Source: Leptobacterium_A meishanense (GTDB lineage Bacteria > Bacteroidota > Bacteroidia > Flavobacteriales > Flavobacteriaceae). Taken from it: a stretch of 8,339 nt of DNA. The stretch spans positions 1-8,339 of the forward strand of contig NZ_JBBEXE010000011.1 of NCBI RefSeq assembly GCF_037645805.1, written 5' to 3'. Positions 5,434 to 8,339 of the stretch are shown in pieces (within the stretch, counting starts at the first letter, position 1; each line of letters opens with the position of its first letter). The position numbers were made by a program, and so were the translations under genes. The notes beneath the pieces were generated by a model that searched no databases, was not told the origin of the DNA, and worked only from the letters and a program-made list of their open reading frames with translations.

Positions 5434-6696
5434 TTAATTGTTATGAACTGAATTCATAGTTTCATTAATCTTTTCAACTATGAAAATATCACGTATAACG
5501 TTTACAAAAAAATCGGCAAGTGGATCTCCTGTTTTTATTGGATTTGGTACTTTATTTAGTGAAATGGATAATACATCAACAAAGTAATCTTTTACAAATT
5601 GTTCTTCTCCTTGGGAAAAAGGGTCTATTGTAACCCATTTTCCATTATTATAAACAAGATGACGATTCATATTAAGAGCCATCTTACTTTCATCAATTTT
5701 TATCCCTTCAAAATCACCTCTTTTCAATCCTTCAGCAAAGCCTAAAAATGCACCTTGAAAACCATTTATTAAAGATTTTCCAAAAGTTTGACCAACAGAA
5801 GCAAAAGGATCTATAAAGTTTTCGTTTAAGAAAGAAGTAACTGTCACTTCATTTAAAAAAGACTTTTGAAATTCACCATTATAAAAGAGTGATTGGGTAT
5901 CTCCATCATAAAAAGATCTATTATTAAAAGCATCTATTTCTGTATAATAGAAACCTAAATGTTCAAACCCTTCTACTTCATATCTTCCATCAAACCAAAC
6001 AACCTCACCAGTTTCTTTATCTTTATACCAATCTTCTCCCCCATCGGGGTCAATCCTGTTCACCCAGTTATTCCCCATGGAGAGGTAGGGGCTATGGTAC
6101 TGCCCTGCAGGGTCTGTGGTGAGCCACCTGTTAATCCTCGGGTCATAGAGCCGCAGCTCAAAGGCCGGTTTTCCTGTTTCGGGGTCGGTTTCTGCAAACT
6201 CGCCCTGATAGCCATATCTATAAGTGCCATCGGTGAGTTGCCTGTTTGGCATGGCCATCCCGCCTGGGTAGTAGTCTGTAGCGTTGGTCAACCCGCCACT
6301 GCTTACCACCGCCCGTACATTGCCCAAATGGTCGGTGAGCTGGTACACACTACTGCCACTCTGCCTAAAATAAATACCCAACCTCCCACTGCCATAAATG
6401 GCATGTTCGGTAAGGGTACTGTTGTTATAGATGGCCAACATCCAATGCGGCAGTCTGGCGCGTTCGCTAAAAATGTCTACCAGACATTTTTTATACGCTC
6501 CGCCCTCGGCCACGTCCCGTACATACCAGGTGGTGTTCTGTAACTGCCCACCAGTGTTGTAACTTTCCTTTTTTACCCGGTGTCCCCTGTCGTTGTAAAA
6601 GAACTTCACTAAAGGTACGTTGCTTTTTTGTACCTCTGTCACCAATCCGCTGGCATTGTAAAGATATAAAATTCCTTCTTCATTGTTCTGTACCAA
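5434..6696 (-). CDS. RHS core fragment with unassigned C-terminal effector, module 2 (displaced tip, no good start)
   Basis: This is a displaced RHS tip. The frame opens just after a TAA near 6710 and has only a TTG (6696) as a possible start, with no visible ribosome-binding site. It is therefore probably not translated alone and may be a silent cassette. RHS core occupies residues 1-219 (NASGLVTEVQKSNVPLVKFF, then YYPGGMAMPNRQL, then DPRINRWLTTDPAG, then DPDG at 216-219). Residues about 64-86 replace the usual GSV with a 23-residue stretch created by a 60-bp palindromic element. After DPDG comes EDWYKDKETGEVVWFDGRYE, a linker common after RHS cores, then LNEVTVTSF (281-289) and the effector (about 290-420). 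The effector has hydrophobic segments around SLINGFQGAFLGFAEGL and DPLADFFVNVIRDIFIVEKI and no catalytic motif that I can name. With the membrane-protein partner 2 nt downstream, a membrane target is possible; this is inference. Confidence 0.8.
   Translation of the reverse strand: MVQNNEEGILYLYNASGLVTEVQKSNVPLVKFFYNDRGHRVKKESYNTGGQLQNTTWYVRDVAEGGAYKKCLVDIFSERARLPHWMLAIYNNSTLTEHAIYGSGRLGIYFRQSGSSVYQLTDHLGNVRAVVSSGGLTNATDYYPGGMAMPNRQLTDGTYRYGYQGEFAETDPETGKPAFELRLYDPRINRWLTTDPAGQYHSPYLSMGNNWVNRIDPDGGEDWYKDKETGEVVWFDGRYEVEGFEHLGFYYTEIDAFNNRSFYDGDTQSLFYNGEFQKSFLNEVTVTSFLNENFIDPFASVGQTFGKSLINGFQGAFLGFAEGLKRGDFEGIKIDESKMALNMNRHLVYNNGKWVTIDPFSQGEEQFVKDYFVDVLSISLNKVPNPIKTGDPLADFFVNVIRDIFIVEKINETMNSVHNN
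6446..6505 (-). repeat. 60-bp palindromic element, copy 2, inserted in frame in module 2 RHS core
   Basis: On the minus strand it starts GGGCGGAGCGTA and contains ATTTTTAGCGAA after the hairpin. The centre is a perfect 10-bp stem, AAAAATGTCT (6469-6478) and AGACATTTTT (6482-6491), with an ACC loop. Against copy 1 the outer sequence is largely conserved, while three stem pairs change on both arms. Its 60 bp equal the 20 extra codons in this RHS core compared with module 5, so the host frame is kept. Confidence 0.8.
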
Positions 6697-6698
6697 TT

Positions 6699-6724
6699 GG
6701 TCTTGCTGTTAGTTTTTTTCCATG
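6699..6724 (-). repeat. Second inter-cassette repeat, copy 1
   Basis: The minus strand reads ATGGAAAAAAACTAACAGCAAGACC. It resembles 5214-5237 (ATGGGAAAAATTAACAACAAGGCC). Here it follows the junction repeat and precedes RHS core; at the other copy the order is reversed. Its ATG is in the RHS frame but meets a TAA after four codons. Confidence 0.5.
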
Positions 6725-6744
6725 TCCTATCTTGACCCATTACC
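6721..6744 (-). repeat. Cassette-junction repeat, copy a (after immunity gene 1)
   Basis: Minus-strand sequence begins GGTAATGGGTCAAG and ends GGACATG. It contains the TAA of the module 1 immunity gene. It is a diverged copy of the junction found after every immunity gene in the window. Confidence 0.6.
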
Positions 6745-7243
6745 CTATCTTACCCTTTCCGTATTGCCCATATTCCCTTGCTCTATCCCTTACTATTGTA
6801 TCGAGTTTGGGCCAAAGGCTGAAATTGCCCCTTAAAATTTCATCGGCGTGTTTTTTAAGGCATGACGCAAAATCAGAAATAAAATATTCGTTCCCTTTAT
6901 CTTCATCAAAATACCTATGGGTCTCGGGGTAATGATAACTTGGTTTAATTAATTCTGAGGGCTCTATCAACGTAACTATGTCATCTAATGAAAAACAATT
7001 TAGTTCTGTTTTTTCACCAATGATTCGAGGGTCTTCTACTATTTTACCTTCCTTGAGCTTACATAAAAAAATATCGACATAACCTTCGGGAACTTCATAA
7101 GAGATACTTACTCCAACGTTTTGTTCTTTATTTACGTACTCAATTGAACAAAATAAGTTCTCGTCTATTTTTTTGCTAATGAAAAAATTATAGTCAGTTT
7201 TTAAAAACTTGAATTTATCCAGTAATATCTCAATTAATTTCAT
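6740..7243 (-). CDS. Probable immunity protein for module 1
   Basis: This is a 167-residue acidic protein with no signal peptide or membrane segment, so it is expected in the cytoplasm. It starts at an ATG that overlaps the preceding toxin stop by 4 nt, which suggests translational coupling. I do not recognise its family. The layout is a mixed alpha/beta N-terminal half (SIEYVNKEQNVGVSISYEVP, then YVDIFLCKLKEGKIVED), an acidic linker (YFDEDKGNEY) and a helical C-terminus. The immunity role is inferred from position and size alone. By the same logic a soluble antidote points to a toxin acting in the cytoplasm. The last codons and the TAA lie inside the conserved junction sequence (6721-6744), so the C-terminal GKIG may be junction-encoded rather than native to the family. 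Confidence 0.75.
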   Translation of the reverse strand: MKLIEILLDKFKFLKTDYNFFISKKIDENLFCSIEYVNKEQNVGVSISYEVPEGYVDIFLCKLKEGKIVEDPRIIGEKTELNCFSLDDIVTLIEPSELIKPSYHYPETHRYFDEDKGNEYFISDFASCLKKHADEILRGNFSLWPKLDTIVRDRAREYGQYGKGKIG

Positions 7244-8339
7244 CTTGGTAGTTTTTGAACCGGATAATTTAACCGGCTAATAACGTCTTTTTCTGCCTGA
7301 TAAAATGGGCTTCGTATAGCCTTAGCTTTTGGACCAATATCGTAAATTTTGTAACCATCCTTTATTTTAGAATGTATCCATCTAGTATTTCTTGCAATGG
7401 CGGCTTCTAATTCGGCTGCAGTCATCGGCCTATTCTTTGGAAAATTCTTAGACCACGCTTGATACCATTTCGCATTTACCCCCTGGGCCTGAAGGCCTTT
7501 TGCCGAACTTCTGACCGCCGACATACCTTCTCCAATTACTATAGCCTTTTGTGGTACTGTAACTGTAACAGCCCCTCCAATGAGACCTATTGCCCCAATG
7601 CCTCCCTGGGGCACAATATGGGTGGCCAGTCCTTGGTCGTCAATATTGTAATGTATGTTTCCAATGCCTACCGGCACAGCACTTCTTCCAAAAGTGTTCT
7701 CCCCCAATTCAGCCATAAAATGGGGAAATCCCGAAAGTTCGGTAATGGCGGGGGCTATTTTTGTCCCCGAAAAACCCATTTGATCTAATGGTCCATTGGT
7801 GTATTGGGTTCCAGTAAACCCATCAAGTGCAATATTACCTCCTGCGTCAAGCCAATTGGCACCATCAAAAGTTAAGGCTCCATGATCAGGGTGGTTATAT
7901 GTATCTCCTGTATTAGCATCATCAGGACATGTTGTACACCTGCCATCCGGGTCAATAATATTTATCCAATTATTCCCCATGGCTAAATACGGAGAAAAGA
8001 ACTCTCCTGCGGGGTCAATGGTCAACCAACGGTTTATCCGTGGATCGTACAGACGAGCCTCAAAGGCCGGTTTTCCTGTTTCGGGGTCGGTTTCTGCAAA
8101 GTCCCCCTGGTAACCGTATCGGTAGGTTCCGTCGGTGAGTTGCCTGTTTGGCATGGGCATCCCGCCTGGGTAGTAATCGGTAGCGTTGGTCAACCCGCCA
8201 CTGCTTACCACCGCCCGTACATTGCCCAAATGGTCGGTGAGCTGGTACACACTACTGCCACTCTGCCTAAAATAAATACCCAACCTCCCACTGCCATAAA
8301 TGGCATGTTCGGTAAGGGTACTGTTGTTATAGATGGCCA
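7240..8339 (-). CDS. RHS core fragment with unassigned C-terminal effector, module 1 (5' end outside window)
   Basis: This is the C-terminal part of an RHS-repeat protein carrying a polymorphic-toxin tip. The frame is open to the window edge; the TTG at 8283 is an internal Leu codon, so the gene is 5'-partial. Numbering from 8283, the RHS core has YQLTDHLGNVRAVVSS, YYPGGMPMPNRQL, YRYGYQGDFAETDP and DPRINRWLTIDPAG, and ends in DPDG at residues 111-114. A pre-toxin segment follows (about 115-245), homologous to that of module 5 and ending in a glycine-rich GGAVTVTVPQ stretch. The last 95 residues are the candidate effector, with RNTRWIHSKIKDGYKIYDIG (299-318) and SPFYQAEKDV. A conserved-looking W-I...G..I.DIG...SPFY..E pattern is visible, but I cannot name its family or activity. 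The stop overlaps the next gene's start by 4 nt (ATGA), typical of a toxin-immunity pair. It could be the end of a full-length rhs gene or another displaced tip. Confidence 0.85.
   Translation of the reverse strand, partial: AIYNNSTLTEHAIYGSGRLGIYFRQSGSSVYQLTDHLGNVRAVVSSGGLTNATDYYPGGMPMPNRQLTDGTYRYGYQGDFAETDPETGKPAFEARLYDPRINRWLTIDPAGEFFSPYLAMGNNWINIIDPDGRCTTCPDDANTGDTYNHPDHGALTFDGANWLDAGGNIALDGFTGTQYTNGPLDQMGFSGTKIAPAITELSGFPHFMAELGENTFGRSAVPVGIGNIHYNIDDQGLATHIVPQGGIGAIGLIGGAVTVTVPQKAIVIGEGMSAVRSSAKGLQAQGVNAKWYQAWSKNFPKNRPMTAAELEAAIARNTRWIHSKIKDGYKIYDIGPKAKAIRSPFYQAEKDVISRLNYPVQKLPR
7808..7983 (-). repeat. 176-bp block identical to 1285-1460 (module 1)
   Basis: This is the second copy of the shared pre-toxin block. 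Towards the RHS core, the next 80 or so bases differ at many sites from module 5 (for example DPRINRWLTID against DPRINRWLTTD, with many silent changes), before near-identity resumes. This mosaic pattern points to gene conversion. Confidence 0.9.

Noticed and set aside
1..8339. CRISPR array, integron attC cassettes or an IS element as the cause of repetition
   Set aside because: Repeats are protein-coding RHS cores and irregularly spaced junctions. No short regular repeat-spacer pattern, transposase or integrase is present in the window.

Overview
The window looks like a piece of a Bacteroidetes chromosome, probably a flavobacterium-like organism. The pointers are RHS core proteins of the 'DYYPGGMPMPNRQL' type, AT-rich accessory genes, lipoproteins with short lipoboxes, and no clear Shine-Dalgarno sequences. 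Every gene I accept is on the minus strand, so the array reads from position 8339 down to 1. I see no transposase, integrase, tRNA, rRNA or CRISPR array.

The whole window is a tandem array of polymorphic-toxin cassettes. Each cassette is a fragment of the RHS-repeat core ending in DPDG, then a unique C-terminal (CT) effector, then a small gene starting within 14 nt that is the presumed immunity gene, then a short conserved junction sequence. In reading order: module 1 (8339-6740, left part outside the window) has an unassigned CT with a soluble 167-aa partner. Module 2 (6696-5240) has an unassigned, partly hydrophobic CT with a 63-aa membrane partner. Module 3 (5209-3757) has a JAB/MPN-type metallopeptidase-like CT with a lipoprotein partner. 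Module 4 (3763-2184) has a glycine/asparagine-rich, beta-looking CT with a helical lipoprotein partner. Module 5 (2003-265) has a small, probably RNase-like CT with a helical soluble partner. Module 6 (186-1) is a frameshifted RHS remnant running off the window.

The RHS cores are highly similar to one another and visibly richer in G+C than the AT-rich effector tails and immunity genes. That is the expected architecture of a reservoir of displaced ('orphan') rhs-CT/immunity cassettes that exchange tips by homologous recombination. Modules 2 and 5 have no convincing start codon of their own; modules 3 and 4 have an ATG in the junction, overlapping or close to the preceding immunity gene. Most of these toxins are therefore probably silent or weakly expressed until recombined onto a full-length rhs gene. 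The immunity genes may be expressed to protect against sibling cells.

Three things go beyond an ordinary RHS array. First, a roughly 24-bp junction sequence recurs after all five immunity genes and in two cases contains the immunity stop codon. Second, a 59/60-bp palindromic element occurs twice inside RHS cores. Its stem carries three compensatory base-pair changes, and one copy inserts exactly 20 codons in frame. Third, an 18-bp direct repeat brackets another small palindrome just upstream of module 5. A 176-bp block identical between modules 1 and 5, with diverged sequence on both sides, shows that cassette shuffling also happens inside the pre-toxin region.
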